DNA from: Amaranthus tricolor
Taxonomy: Eukaryota > Streptophyta > Magnoliopsida > Caryophyllales > Amaranthaceae
Direction: 5' to 3'
Length of the DNA: 64,000 nt
NCBI RefSeq assembly: GCF_026212465.1
Contig: NC_080059.1
Coordinates: 7,556,311-7,620,310, forward strand
Shown in pieces: positions 45,345 to 58,905 of this stretch. Position 1 is the first letter of the stretch, and the number at the start of each line of letters is the position of its first letter. The notes beneath the pieces are model-generated. The model made no database searches. It saw nothing but the letters and a program-made list of their open reading frames with translations, and was not told where the DNA came from. A program made the position numbers and the translations under genes.

Positions 45345-48300
45345 TCAATGCAGTAGTCTAAATTGCAGACACAAAAAATCACTTTCAAGCCTTTTGGGGC
45401 ATTGTGGAGGGGCATACAGCATACTCATTACAAACAAGGTCTTTTTTATACACTCTAGACCCAAAGATGAAATGAAGCAAATTGCGGATGTTTTGACCAG
45501 CATGAAGACATGAACATTATAGAGCCACGCCCATCAGGTAAAAGCAAAGATTCCATTTATGATTGCATGTGCATGGTCATCAATTTCATATCATGCTTAT
45601 ACCCTTAATGATTGCAATATTAGTCAGCTGATATTATTTATGTTGTTAAACATATTCCTAGAGTATAGGGTCAAATTTTAAATGATACAAAGATATGGTT
45701 TGTAATGGGAATAAGATTAGTGGCCCACATTTAGGATTTTTGTTTATCTTTGTGGGCTCTAAAAGGCATCATGTATTATGCACCTAATTGTTCATGCTTA
45801 CAAAGTGATTAAATGAGCTGGTTGTGGTTGTCCTTTCTAAAGTGATCCATTTTTTGTTAACACATAGCAGAAAGTGAAAGTAATCCTTTGCTTTGATAGT
45901 TTTAAATACCCTCGGAAAATTGAAAGTGGAAGAGAGAGGATTTACGGCTTCAACTTAGTAATTCCGTTTTGAATTTAAGGGCGAATTTAGAATGCTAATT
46001 CAGGGACAACAGAAATATTCATATTTACAGTGTACTGAACTAACTCGTCAAAGTCATTTTTCAGTGTTATATGTTACACAACTCAATATTTATAAGCCTC
46101 TGATTTTGATGGCTATACTTAAATAGAGTAAAATACGGTAACGGTCGTGATTGCGGTAACGGAACGGTGATGCGGGAACTGGAGTGATGCGTTTATCGTA
46201 ACCTCTAAATATCGATCATAACCAAAAGATATACTTGATACAGCCCAAAATGCGGTTTTTTTTACACCTTTATAACGCAGAAAATATCGATTCGTCATTT
46301 CTAATAACCTTTACAACACAGCTGATGCGATGTAGCCTTGTTTTTAGACGATAATTCTAATGTCAAAAATGCAGTATGTATGATAATTGCTAATATTATT
46401 AAGAATCTTCTGTATTATCTTAGTTATTTTCTACCCACTTTTAGATCTTGGTTATAGAAAACATTAGAACCAAGTTATTCTGATTTCTGATTCAGATTTA
46501 GTGCATATCTTTATATTCCAAACCTAGAGTTGCATCTAGTATAAGCTATAGTGTCATTTCTAAAATAAAGTATAAGCTATATAGTGACTATGGAATGCTG
46601 AGAATGAAGAATAATATTGATTTATTTTTCCCACTATATATATTAATATTCTTATAAAAGAACCCTTTTGTTTTCCTGGTATTAGAATTTATCCCTAAAG
46701 TAGATTGTATGTGCGATTCCCTCTTCAAAAGTGAAAAGTATATTACTTTCAACAAAAACAAAGATGAAGAAAGAAGAAAGCTTGAACATAAGGCTGCTTA
46801 AGCCTTCTTTTATTCCACAAAGGAGAAAGAACTTTCGACTTTTAAGTTTACATTAAGGTCAAAAAAATTCAGACGGGCTAACAAGTTCATGTCACAATTC
46901 GAGTAAATGAAATTCATAAACCAATGAAGCAATCAAGCGAACTTAGATGACAAGAAAAGTGTCCATAAATATTATAACCAAAACAAAAATAGACAGATTA
47001 ATAATAGAAATCACAAAATGATTAAACATGGCTCACTAACAATGTGTTAGCTATCTCCACCAGGACAGAGAGAACATATATTAATAATATGACGGAGAAC
47101 AATAGATACAGATTTATGAAGATTGATGGGTTATGAATAATACCCACAAATAACATAATTTTCTGATTTTCCTAGACATAAACTAATTAGGTTTAGACTC
47201 ATTTCAAGCATAAATCTAGAGACTCTTGCCTCCGGACAACTTTAAAGGGAGAGTAAGAAGAATTAGCTCATATTATCACATAAAATTTAGAAAAGTTTCA
47301 ACAACTTGAGATAAGAGAAATTATAATTCTAAAATAGAAATCTTAATGGCATACATGCAACTATTGACTACTTATTCTCTATTATTGATTGCATTTTTGT
47401 TCTTGGACATGGACACCTAGTCTACTAACTTGCTTGTTTAAGTTTATGGCATAATTTTATATTACTTGAAGTACACATTTTGGAGTTTTTAGTTTTTAAG
47501 TACATGATTGACCAAAAAAAAGTGAAAAATGTTATTGATTTTGCTTGCATAACCCAATAATGAAGTATGGAATACCCAAAGACCCTTTCTGCTCATTGTC
47601 ACAATAAAATTATACAACCACTGATTTTTCTTGTTTTTTATTTTTTTGTTTACTTCTATCTCACTTTTAGATGGTCCATGCTTTAAGCACACCCATTTTG
47701 CTAATTTGTGAGAAAGAAGACATAGAGCATTGGTTGTGAGTTGTGACACACAAGAGTAGTGGCTTTGAGTATGTACAAGAAAATCAGTATTACACTGCCC
47801 CTAAAATTAAGTGCTTTAGATTTTAATTCACGTTAATTTATGTTATTTTTGCTTTAATTTAATTAAGTTGCCATGTAATTTAAACAAACAGAGCCTTAAA
47901 TTTTAGGAAATTATATTAGAAATAATACAATCTTTTACTTATTTTCCTATAATAATACTAACTTTTGATTAACCATAAATAATACCAATTTAAAGGGTCT
48001 TTTTCTTAAAACTCCCTGACATGTTAAAAATGAAATTATAGGAGATTATATGACCAAACTAATTGGTAAATTAGATGATAAACCAAAGTTTGAATTATTC
48101 TAGGAAAAAACACTCCTAAGTTGGTGTTATTTATGATTAATTAAGAATTAGTATTAGTGTAGAGAAACTAACAAAAAATTATCATATTTACGATAATTTT
48201 TCCTAAAATTTATTGTGTATTTTTACTCTACGCATGGCGATAGATAGTAGACAAAAGACTATACTTTGCATCCCTATCCAACAATCTTAGTTTATCTCAT

Positions 48301-48606
48301 CTTTATTTTTAAGAAAAATATCAAAAAAAAATAAATAAATAAATTAGCCCCATAGTTTTTGAAAAATTGTTGGGATAAAAAGCCTATTAATTTTGAGAAA
48401 GAGGAATTATGTTGATACAACAATGTCAATTGCATTTCCTTTGTCATCTATGTACAATTTCAGCATGACTTGGATGATCATCATCTTGAACATATGCTCT
48501 TCATCTACCAAACCTCCCTAAATTTATGATCTTTTCATGTCTTCTATAAGGAGGCTTTTTCCTTGATTTCTCCCCTAATTGAAATGTGAATTTATTGATA
48601 TTATCA
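45345..48606. other. Intergenic region, PPR 3' flank to DUF4228 gene
   Basis: No coding gene was recognised. 46125-46340 contains GGTAACGG/CGGTAAC-type repeats, also seen briefly at 42335-42365, likely a degenerate repeat. 47030-47080 carries the AACAATGTGTTAGCT segment also found near 41780 and related to 57365-57390. The rest is AT-rich and unremarkable. Confidence 0.45.
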
Positions 48607-50042
48607 TCAGCTTGCAGCTTCAGAAATGCTGTGTAAAGAGGGTTGCCATGTTTTTGGCTTAGCTGCTCCTCCATTTGATGCTGATGCTATTTTAGATCGA
48701 TGCCCATGTCTACTACCCTGTAAATTTTAGAACATATGAGAAAATATTCAAGTTTTGAAAAACTAAAATTGACCCAACAAATTACTGGATCATGATATGA
48801 TCATATGAATGAGTATAAAATGTAATTTCTTGATTGAAGATTATGAACAGGGGAAACAGAACATGGGTTTATGGTTTTTGGGTGTTAATTGAAATTACTC
48901 CTATATTTGAGGGTCAAGCTACAACATGAATAAAGAACAAAAATAATTTTATAACCCAATTAGTATTAATCTTTAGCTTAATCAAAAACTAATTGAACAA
49001 AACTACCCTCAACTTTTGCATAATCATCCAAGGAGAGTTTTATAGACCTTATTCCTCTAATCCTCCCTTTAAAGAGAGTATGGGTATGGTTTGTCTGTAA
49101 TCTTCCCCCGCCCAGACTCTTTTCTCGAGCGGAATATTGGATTGATGATGATGATCCAAGGGGAGTTTTCTTAAAATGTGAATGAACAAGTATTTGCCTT
49201 TTGCAAGAACTAGGAAAAAAAAAAAGAAAAATTGTCGAAAATGATCAACTTTTCACTGAATGATCTCCACTCCTCTCCTTTCATACTGGGTATGTTCAAT
49301 AGGTGGGATTATAGCCGTCGGATGAGCGAAAAATTAAATTATTTTTGAAGAAAAAAAGAAACAAAAATTATTTTTGAGGGTCAAATTACCTGATTTTTAT
49401 GTTGTTGAGATCTAGCAAAATTTTGAGCCTCTTTAAGACCTTCAGAGTCAGCTAATTCTATACCATTCTTTCTCATTTTTGCTTGTTTCTTTGCTACCAA
49501 TCCCTTCATAACTTCTGCAATACAAACCAACCCAACAAAAGCATCACTAAACCATGTTAGTTCACCTTAATTCCTGTACACTAATCTAACAAATACAACA
49601 GAAAGAAGCAGGTAAAAAGATAAAAAGGGTGATGGAGTGACAAACCTTTGCTGCTGATGAGCCTGTAAACATGACCTAGTGTCAAAGTATCAGTCGGACG
49701 GAGCAATTTAACTCGAGTAATCCGCACCGTATTCCGCCCATCTCCTGTGCTTGTGCTGCTGTTTTTGTCGTTCTGGGTGTTTTTGGTGGTGTTGCTTCTA
49801 GTGTTGCTGTTTTTCTGGGTGTTTTTGTTGATGGTGGTGTTTTTGTGGGTGTTAGGATCAGAATGAGGCTCTATTTTAGGGGAAGTGTGGCAGACAGTGG
49901 TAGTAATGAGAAGAGCAACATAATAACCAGGGTTGATTTTCATGATTTCACTAGCAGGAACAGGCCAATACATCTGATCTACTTTACCATTTGGGTGTTG
50001 GACTACTAGTGTTGCTGCATCTATGGCTTGGCAATTCCCCAT
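48607..50042 (-). CDS. DUF4228 (PADRE) domain protein
   Basis: Exons 50042-49646, 49514-49390 and 48717-48607 join in phase to give 210 aa. The start MGNCQA has the Gly-2 and Cys-4 expected for N-myristoylation and possible palmitoylation, so membrane attachment is likely. The DUF4228 pattern follows: TLVVQHPNGKV, YWPVPASEIMK, PGYYVALL, RVKLLRPTDTLTLGHVYRLI, then the basic KKQAKMRK helix. The W-Q-P-S-L-H-S-I-S-E end matches the usual C-terminus. Residues 61-99 are an unusual Asn/Thr/Lys-rich insertion between domain halves. PADRE proteins are linked to stress and pathogen responses in published expression studies; the molecular function is unknown. Confidence 0.92.
49060..49165 (+). repeat. 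SINE-like repeat segment in DUF4228 intron 2
   Basis: GTCTGTAATCTTCCCCCGCCC and GGAATATTGGATTGATGATG parallel 4290-4365. It ends in a short GAT repeat, as many SINE tails do. It lies in the antisense direction to the gene. Confidence 0.45.
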
Positions 50043-50246
50043 TTCTTTCTCTGTTTTTCTTTTTCTTTTTCTTTTTCTCTCTCTTGTTTCTTACAAGTGT
50101 TTGTGTGTTTTTAAAGACCAAAATACAAGGAGGTCAGGCAGGCAGAACCAGGCAAAGGTTGGAAGGCAGCCTAATACTTCTAGTTCAACAGTTTTTCAGA
50201 CTAAACTACCCTGTTCTTCCTCACCTCTCCCTATCTCACCTTTATA
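50043..50246 (-). promoter_or_regulatory. DUF4228 core promoter and GA-rich leader
   Basis: Minus-strand TATAAA at 50246-50241 lies 199 bases upstream of the ATG, placing transcription start near 50213. On the gene strand the leader ends in a long GA/AAAGA-rich run (50088-50045), common in plant 5' UTRs. Confidence 0.5.
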
Positions 50247-50269
50247 GTCAAGTACCCACTATAGATTAA

Positions 50270-53200
50270 AAGCGGGCCGGTCGGGCTGGATGGGTCGGGT
50301 GGGCCTTAAGCCCTAAATAATACAGATTTTTTAAGGCATGAAACAGTGTCGTTCCTGATAATTTTTGAGCCCTTATATAAGTAAAATTTCGTTTTTTTTT
50401 CTCCAATTATGTAGTTCAATAGTTATGCGCTTAACTAAGAAATCTAATATTGTAAGTTCAATATATTCTAAATGCTACTTAATTTTTATTATATAAATTA
50501 AGTCAATTTAATTTGAGTCTCTTCATGATCTGGGTTTTAGGCGGTTGCACCTTGAAATTCCCTTTAAAAAGGCATTGACATGAGCCCGAATTATGTAGCT
50601 TGTTTGGCTCGACATTACTATGAGATATGGTGTATTTTGCAAATAGTTATTTGCTGAAACTATTGATTGATTTAACTAGTTGAAATTATTTTTTTTATTT
50701 GACAAATTAAAAAGCTAACTAAAATCAATTTAAAAAGTTATTTATTAGATGCTACTATCACTTTAACCCGTAACTCGTAACGCGCCTTTTTGGGTCAACC
50801 AGTTACCATCTCTAGGGTCTAGCACCCACCAGGAGTATTTAGTAGTAATTCAGAAATTAATGCATGCTCAGGCTTAGCTATTTGTATTACTCCCTATTTT
50901 ACTAATTACAAGACTTCACCCATGTGTTAATAATAATATTCACTGTGCCTGAACTCTGAGCAAGTATGACACCATCATATGGTTTTTCTTTTTTGATAAA
51001 AAAATTAGTTCTATGTGACTCTAAGATAGTAGGAGTAGCAAAGAAAAAATTGGATATTTTTTTAATAAAAATAATATTTGATAATAAATTAAGAGAAAAT
51101 AAATATTTGAATAAAGTTAAAATATATTGATAAGATTAAAAATAAAAATAATCGCAAAATAATTAAGAAAAATTATTTTGAATAATCTCATTTATTGCGC
51201 ATCTATTGAGAATAATCCTTACTATTGCCCAATATTTGTATGTTTTTTTGTTGATAGTTCGTATTTCTAATTTTTAATCAGCTACTGTTGGTACTTACTA
51301 GTCGTTAGCCAATAAAAATGTGTCAAGGGTTAATATCAGCAAAAAATATACAAATGTTGAACTATTTAAAAATAATTAATAATTGAGATTATTTATAATA
51401 AATAGATAAAAAATGAGATTATTTATAATAATTTTTCCAAATGAATAAGATAGAAAAAAATAGAAAAATAATGTTAGATGAGAGAGGGGAGGGAATAGTA
51501 GTATAACCTTTGATGTTTATGGTATATTTACAGGTATGCCCGTCCATGTGAGTGAGATCAATGAGCTGTAAAATAATTAATTAGTGACAGAAAGTTAAGA
51601 TCAGATCATCTGGAATGTTTAATCAGAGTTGAAAACTTGCTATTTAGAGTAACTAATACTGGTTAAATGTGTACTTAATCACTAAACCAACTTCATTACA
51701 TGGAAAGATTTTTTGCCTGCCGAGGAAGATTAAAGGAAAAGGAAAAGGAAAAGCTGGTGCCCATTGGGTTAAACCGTAAAAGCAAAACTTTGAGTCTGTT
51801 ACCATCCTTTATTTTATTTTATTTTCTTAAAAATTTGCTATAAATTTCAATGTCTTATGTTAAACTACTTACGTTTTCATTTGTTCTTTTTATTTATTTT
51901 TTACGTAAATTTCAATGTAAATTTAAAATTTAAATAATTTTAATTTTGAATTTTAAAAATTCTAAAAAATTCATATTTAGAAAATATATATCGAGATATT
52001 TTATTAAGATCCCACATAAATATGTTTTTTCATATAGATTAATGGTAAATCATAGTCAAAGTTTTATACTAAAATTTGTAAAGTCAGTTGAGAAAGCATA
52101 TGGAGTAATGAATTTGTTATAACTTTTATCTCAAATATATGTTTATATTTTGGTTGTTTGTTAAACAGCTGATAGTTGATACTTAATAAAGTTGTAGATT
52201 TTGAGCACTCTAAGGAAATTAATTTGTTTAAAATTATTTGATTCATAATATGTTTCAACCATTTAAATCATCAAGCATTAGCATTAGATGGTTTATTTAA
52301 TCCTCAAATTATCTATTTGTACCTAAGTTGGTTAAAAGCGTCCAACAAACAACACTGCCAAACACTCCATTATCTTTTCTTGTTCATCTATTAAATATAT
52401 AAATGAAAATTAAAAAACTAAATTAAATTATGATAAAAAAAATAAAAAATAATGTGTCAAGCTTGTGGCACAGACAATACTGGTTTTCTCTGAACGAATT
52501 GACATGCTCTATCTTATCTTATTGGGTGAAAAAAATATTCATTCATAAATTTATTTTTTTTTGGTTTTTTTTTTTTTATTTTTACTTTTACATGGGAATG
52601 AATAAAGTTTAGTTAGTCACATTACTCTTCTTCTTTCACGTTATTTCTTGGGTGGAGTCACACAATTTAGTCTTTTTCAGTTAGATAATATGTATTGTGT
52701 CACACTCTCTTCCTCGCCTCAAAACGTAAAATAAGTTGGGCAAAACCTAACCATGATATAAGTCCATGCTTCAATTGCAAATTTGGCACTAGAAAGACAT
52801 CATAATGTCGTGAGCATCTAATGATAACGGGTATTTTAAATAGACTTGATGAATAAATTCGACCTTGTAATTAAATTCGATTTAACCTTACTTATAAAAT
52901 GTATTTATAATTATCCAAAAACCAAAATTGACACAAGACTCAATTTTAAACCGATCAAAAACTTTTGACCCGAATGAACTCCTCTACCTACAACATAAAA
53001 CCTTTACTCCCTCTGTCCAAAAGAAAAGGCATCAAGTTCAAATGAAGTGATCAAAATAAAAATTGTGGGTAAAAACGGATTAAAGTAGTATATTCTATAG
53101 AAAATTAGAAGAAATGTGTGGATGAAAATTTTTAAAAAGTGATAATTATGTCCAAAGTAAAATATGATGAATTTAATGGGACAAATAAAAAATAAAATTA

Positions 53201-55556
53201 TTGTCAAAAAATAAAAGGTCAATTTCAATTTAAGGGTATATTTATGTTTTTTTTTAAAAGGAATATTTATGTTTATCCCTTCTTTGTTTATCTTCTTACT
53301 ATCCATAAGATCAGTCTTCCTTGATAGAAACACTTTTATATTCTTTTAATTTAATCAAGATAATTATTATCATCGCCCCGCTATGTCTTGCCGATAGAAT
53401 TTAGTAAGATAATATAAGATATATGATTGTCCAATATATATTAGAAATCATATTTTTATATATGAGAAATTAAGTTAGAATCAGCATATAGTATAAGTCT
53501 TGGTGATTTTGCATCTTTAAATGTTCATTAAATTATTTTTCGAATATTAAAATATTTAAGTATGAATATAATTTATGAGCGTTTACTATAAAACCTTAAT
53601 GTGTTCAGATTATATGTTTGAATTATATTGTTAGAGTATATAACATATTTTTAAGCCTAAGTTTATATATAAAAAAAATTCAATATCATCACTAAGTATG
53701 AAAAGGATATTAGGTTGAATTAACTATAACCTCATGACTTCTGATTGTTTTCCTTATCTTTTATAGATTTCATTTAATAATTATGATGATTTGTGACATA
53801 TTTTTTAATTTAATTATATATTTATTTTGTTATTAGAGTTTTTCCAAAAAAAAAAAAATCATAAAAAACGGTACAAATTAAAAATCATGAATTAGTCTAG
53901 TAATTCTTTTCAAAATTTTACAAATATAAAAGATTAATTTTTTTTCTACATTATATTTAGTGATTCTCTAATATATACTCCAAATAAACAAAATATATAT
54001 GTAAAAATGATACTAAGAAGGTAGTAGTTTTATTAAAGGACGGTTTACAAGCATAAGTCAACACCACTTAAATATGTTGTTGATGTGGAACTCATTTAAT
54101 AACATAATTGACATAATCATCACATAATTTAACATGTTAGAAACAAATAAACAACAAATATGTGCCTCATAATTTCATCTTTAATATTGAAAGGACGGCA
54201 AAGGGGCACCCAAAAAAAAAAGAGATGAGATAATGCATACTTCATTTGTCTCTCTCAATATATATTTAATACTTTTTGAATGAAATTAAATAAAAATAAA
54301 TAAATTTAGTTAGAGAATAAGACGAAATATAAGTAGATGACATAAATAAAATGTTAAAACAAAGAGATAATAAATTTATGATTCACATTAAAAAAGAATT
54401 AGACCATTACTAAAATAAATAACGAATAATGTGTGAACAAATTAAAATAAAGGACATATAAAGTGATAGTGAAGAGGCACCGAGGCAAATTATCCCAAGC
54501 TACAATTTGTGGCCTTTTGTAGCTAGGAGACGCTGGATGTTTGTTATACGGCTGATAGCTTAGCTAGCTAATAACTGATAGCTTTTTATTGATTGGTGTA
54601 GTTGATCTCTAATTAGACAATCTGAATTTAAACCTATTTATAAAAATAAATTATTTTAATCGTGCAATTTACCAAATACAAATTCTTGACTATTTGAAAC
54701 CATTGTTAAATTAAGCAAAAATCTTTCAATAAACTATTCAAAATATTCCTTTTAATTTTTAAAAACTAATAAATGTTGGATAATGATTTATTTTTAGGAA
54801 GAAGAAAAAAAATATGAAGCGTGAAAAATAGTGAATAAAGAGGGACCTACCTGGAGTCACAGAGAGTACCACACCACTCAACTTCCTCAAAGTGTGTAGC
54901 TCGTCATAAGTGCGTGTCGCATGTGAGTGATCTCTTGTGCCTTCACACGCTCACAATTATTCAATCTAATCTTGTTTTTACCTTTATGTCACAACATGAG
55001 GAAATAACTTAATGACAAATAAATATATTTTTTTCTTATTTTAATCAAATATCCGATTTGGTTTTTAAGTATTTAACGATGCATTATTTTATTTCTAAAA
55101 ATCTTTAATTGTGTTTGTTTGAAAATTATAAAAAGTTAATATCAACTTATAGATTAAAAATAAAACACAAACTAATAGTGATTAGTCAACATCAACAATA
55201 AACAAATGAAAATTTTGAATAGAATGGAATAGGCTATTTGTTGTTGGTGAGTCAAATTCCGCTATTTATTAATGTCTAGTTATAATGAGGTGTTTACTCA
55301 ATAGGAAGATGAAGCAATGTCTCAAACACGATATTAGGATTCTTTGTACTTTCGATATTTCTCCTCGAGAGGTTTAGATACACATCAATAAAAAAAAGGA
55401 GAAACTGAGTATTTAGTAGGGTATGTGGTAGGGCAATCTCCTTTAGTGTAGTAAATATAGGTTTTAATATAAGAAAAAAAGTTGTATAAATTTTACTGAG
55501 ATATTATAAGTAGAATCATGTCTAAAAATGGTATTATGACAAACTAGGTAACATAG

Positions 55557-55595
<39 letters not shown>

Positions 55596-55970
55596 TATAT
55601 ATATAGCAAAATCTAGGTGCCGAGGTGCTGGATTTGATGTTAAGAAATTCAATATTGGTTGTAGGTAGAGAAATGAACTAAATAAAAATAAAAATATGAC
55701 AAACTCTAATGTATGAAAATTGTTTCCAGTTACTTTAATTATTATTCATATATTTTTCTTTCTTTTAGTATTATGAACACATTTTTGGTTTGGTTTTTAG
55801 CCTAATTTAAATATTTTTTTCTCGGTCTATCTTATATTAATAATAATATGTATGAAGTGTAACATGCTAGTGGTGTAGTGGACTAGTAAGTAAAGAGTTT
55901 GTATTGTGAATTGTGATGAATAAAGGATACGATCATATGAATTATATTAGTATTGCGTAGAGTAAGGAGC
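50270..55970. other. AT-rich intergenic region with MITE-like traces
   Basis: No gene was recognised in this 5.7-kb stretch. 50270-50830 has CGGGCCGGTCGGGC at one end and TAACCCGTAACTCGTAACG at the other and may be a hAT-like MITE. 52985-53030 has a TACTCCCTCTGTCC start resembling a Stowaway end without a clear partner. 52150-52370 and 54540-54600 contain CAGCTGATAG-type segments of another small repeat. The 5' region 51000-51480 is very AT-rich. Confidence 0.4.
55557..55606. repeat. (TAA)n and (TA)n microsatellite
   Basis: About twelve TAA units are followed by a short TA run. Confidence 0.9.
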
Positions 55971-55976
55971 GATGCA

Positions 55977-56232
55977 TGTTAAGATATGAGATGTCATCAG
56001 CTGCTGACCAGTACAAGACAAGCAGGTTTTAGCATATATAGAATTAGTTTTATAGATAGTTGTTTTTTTTCTGTTGGATAGTTTGTTAGGATATAACAAA
56101 CTTGTGACTGTTTTCTTCCTTCTCATGGGTTTACTTCTATATATAAAGGAGTCCATCCTTTTCTTTGTGATGTGTAAATATTAATTCAATCAATGTATTC
56201 ATTTGTTTTTCTTTCTCTTTAGCATTTTAACA
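55977..56232 (+). mobile_element. Solo LTR
   Basis: It begins TGTTAAGATATG and ends GCATTTTAACA, so the ends are TGTTA...TAACA. ATGCA flanks both sides exactly (55972-55976 and 56233-56237). At 256 bp it contains a TATATATAAAGG promoter-like motif at about 56139-56150 followed by a T-rich stretch, as expected of U3-R-U5. No primer site or polypurine tract adjoins it, so the internal part and second LTR were lost, probably by recombination. Size and ends suit a Copia-type element. Confidence 0.82.
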
Positions 56233-56237
56233 ATGCA

Positions 56238-57230
56238 TAATTAAATTAATATTCTCTTAAATTAACATTCTCTGAATCTATATCATATACTTCACCTATT
56301 TTAAACAGCTTACATCTAAATTCAAAATTAAGGAATCTAATTTAAGATTTCTCGGATATTTTAAGACAGTGTGTATATGACATGAATTCGATATTTATTT
56401 ACAAAAATCTAATGAATTTTTTACAAGACATGTAGGACCTATTTTGTAAGCCACAATATTTTGATAATCATTATTAAGTACGTTTCCTTGTAAAATTTGC
56501 AAGTTAAAAGGAAATTGCAAGTAGAATTAGATCGAGAAAAATATATCAAGTCACATAGTTTGTTCAAAAGAAATTTCTAGGATTCGTTACTGTTACTTCC
56601 TTCATTCTCTAATACTAATTAAGGTACAAAATATAATAATTATTACTTAATTTTTAAATTTTAATTAATTTTTAACCACTCTGTTGTAAATGTGGTAGCT
56701 AAAACCCTTTAGATTTTTGTTTGTCAAAAGATGAATTTAATAAAAATATTATAAATGATATTTTTATTATTTTAATCTTCTTAAGTGTTTTTCGTATGGA
56801 GAAATTGGAATATTAGGCTCTTAAAGCTTTTTAAAAGTTTGACCATTACAAATAAATTATTGTTTGTTATAACCAAAAAAATAATATTTAAATATAACAA
56901 AATTTATATGAAAGTAACTATAAATATTTTGAATGTCTAAATATTCATATAAAATATTTTTTACAAGTATTTCTTGATGTAGAATCTCTAACAATAATAT
57001 GGACATTAATACACTAATAAAACTTGTTTATCTTTATGAAATAAAATCATGTGTTTCTTAATTTTTATATTGGGGCGGCTGAAGGCGAACACCTCTCTCA
57101 CTCTATTCCAAATACGATCCTAGTGATATGATCTTTACATTAACAAAAAGATAAAAATAAAATATCATTTAATAACTTCACTTAAAAGAATTTGAAATAT
57201 CAAAATGAGCGCGTGCAAAAAAATTGAACA
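56238..57230. other. AT-rich intergenic region
   Basis: No coding or repeat structure was recognised with confidence. Confidence 0.45.
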
Positions 57231-58035
57231 CTTCTTTCTTCGTCCCATTAAATTTGAAGTATTTTTTATTGTTGTGCAATAGCGAAAGAAAAGTCGATGA
57301 ACAATAATGAAACAATAAGAAATTCAATGCAAACAATAAGAAAATGACACGAGAGATTTAACGTGGTTCACTATCAATGTGATAGCTATGTCCATCGGCA
57401 CCGAGATCAAAGATTTTCGCTATGATTGCAAAAATTTTACAAGATGAATTACAATCACACTCACAAATTTTAATGGCTCTCTTGTGATCTCTCTCAATTT
57501 GTGAATCATAATTCCCTAGTACTAACAAGAGGGGGTATATATAATAAAACTATCTTGAAAGACAACTTGGGGCCTAAGTATCCACAAATAACCGACCACA
57601 AATAAAGGTAACCGTCCCAAAAGACACCTCCCGTGAAAAGAAACCGCCATTTCGCGAGTCGTGTAAAACTATGCGAGCCGCGAAATAGATACAGAACGCA
57701 CTCCGCGCCCCGCGGACTGAGGCAGCAGCCTCTCTGCACCCCGCGGAGTTCTACGCACCCGCTGGACTGCCTCTTTGACCCATACTCATCTACTTCAATG
57801 GTGCTTGCTAATTTGAGTTACCGTTAACAATATTTATTTTGGATCCGTGACACTTAATTTGCATTATTTCTATTTTTGGACAATGGTCTTCCACTTTCTT
57901 TTAATTTGATCATACATTTTAACTCTCTTTTTATTTCATCCACACAATTACTTCTTCTTTTTATTTTTATCACTTTTTTAAAAATCTCCATCTTTCTCTT
58001 TAATTCAATTTTATCAGAACGGATGAGTATATTGA
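57231..58035. mobile_element. Possible MITE split by an LTR-like insertion
   Basis: The left end near 57231 (TTCTTTCTTCGTCCCATTAAA) and the reversed right end near 58035 (TACTCATCCGTTCTGATAAA) are partly complementary in the manner of Stowaway-type ends. The sequence between is interrupted at 57270-57829. The pairing is imperfect and flanking TA duplications are not certain. Confidence 0.35.
57270..57829 (-). mobile_element. LTR-like element (possible solo LTR)
   Basis: On the minus strand it begins TGTTAACGGTAAC and ends GCACAACA, giving TG...CA ends and a length of 560 bp. It includes TTTAACGTGGTTCACTATCAA and a TAGCTATGTCCA segment (57358-57393), which recur in plant LTR elements. A GC-rich block at 57650-57770 has CCCCGCGGA repeats. 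No clean 5-bp target duplication could be matched, so boundaries are tentative. Confidence 0.45.
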
Positions 58036-58780
58036 ATAAATAAAAGTACAAGCTAAGAAATTGAGACTAGAGAGAGTTCTTTCATTGTTATTATTGCAGA
58101 ACTTGAGTTTTAACTTTTAGTAAATGTGTAAAAAAACAAACATGAATAGGTCTAAATGTAGAGCGTATCATATATAGATTCATAGTTATATAGGCATCAT
58201 ATCCAATGGGTATTATCAATTATCCACAGTATAATCACTTTTTTTAGAGTAAATAAATTGAAAAGTAAGATTTTTGCAATCAAAGTCTATTAAAACAAAG
58301 TCAAACATTGCAAATGGAGTATCATAAATGAGTTAAAATTTAGGTATAACTTCTGCAATAAATTTGATTGCATTATTATTATATCAATGTACGTATAAAT
58401 CACTTTGTTAAAGAAACGAGGAAGACTTTTACACACTAAAGTCAAACATTATAGTTTAATGTCAAATTCCATTTAATTAAATTAATGATTATATTTGAAA
58501 TATTTTATACACGGACAGAAAAATTTTAAGCACGTAATTTTTATAAATATAAAAAGTTAAAATATATTATTCATGCATGTTAGTGAAGAAAATTATAATG
58601 ATACATTTTTTAATTTTTTTTTTTAGTGTTTTTATCAATATCAAGACTTGAATTATACTTGAAAAATGTGTAAAAAAAGTCAATATAACTAATGTTGTGA
58701 AAAATAGGGAATATTTACCAATTATTTTTTTATTATATTGATAATTTTAAATTTAACCTAAAAAATTTATATTTATATGT

Positions 58781-58905
58781 CATCATCATTCTACCCGGTG
58801 TATCCCGCTCATAGAAAAACTATGGACAGGGTATGGGGAGGGAAGGACGGCGGCAACTCATACCCATAAAGGAGAGTGCGGCCAAAAGAGTGTCCCAGCT
58901 CGAAA
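58781..58905. repeat. Dispersed SINE-like repeat, second copy
   Basis: CTATGGACAGGGTATGGGGAG and CGGCGGCAACTCATACCCATA match 4425-4480 with scattered changes. This copy is longer and less decayed. Confidence 0.55.
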
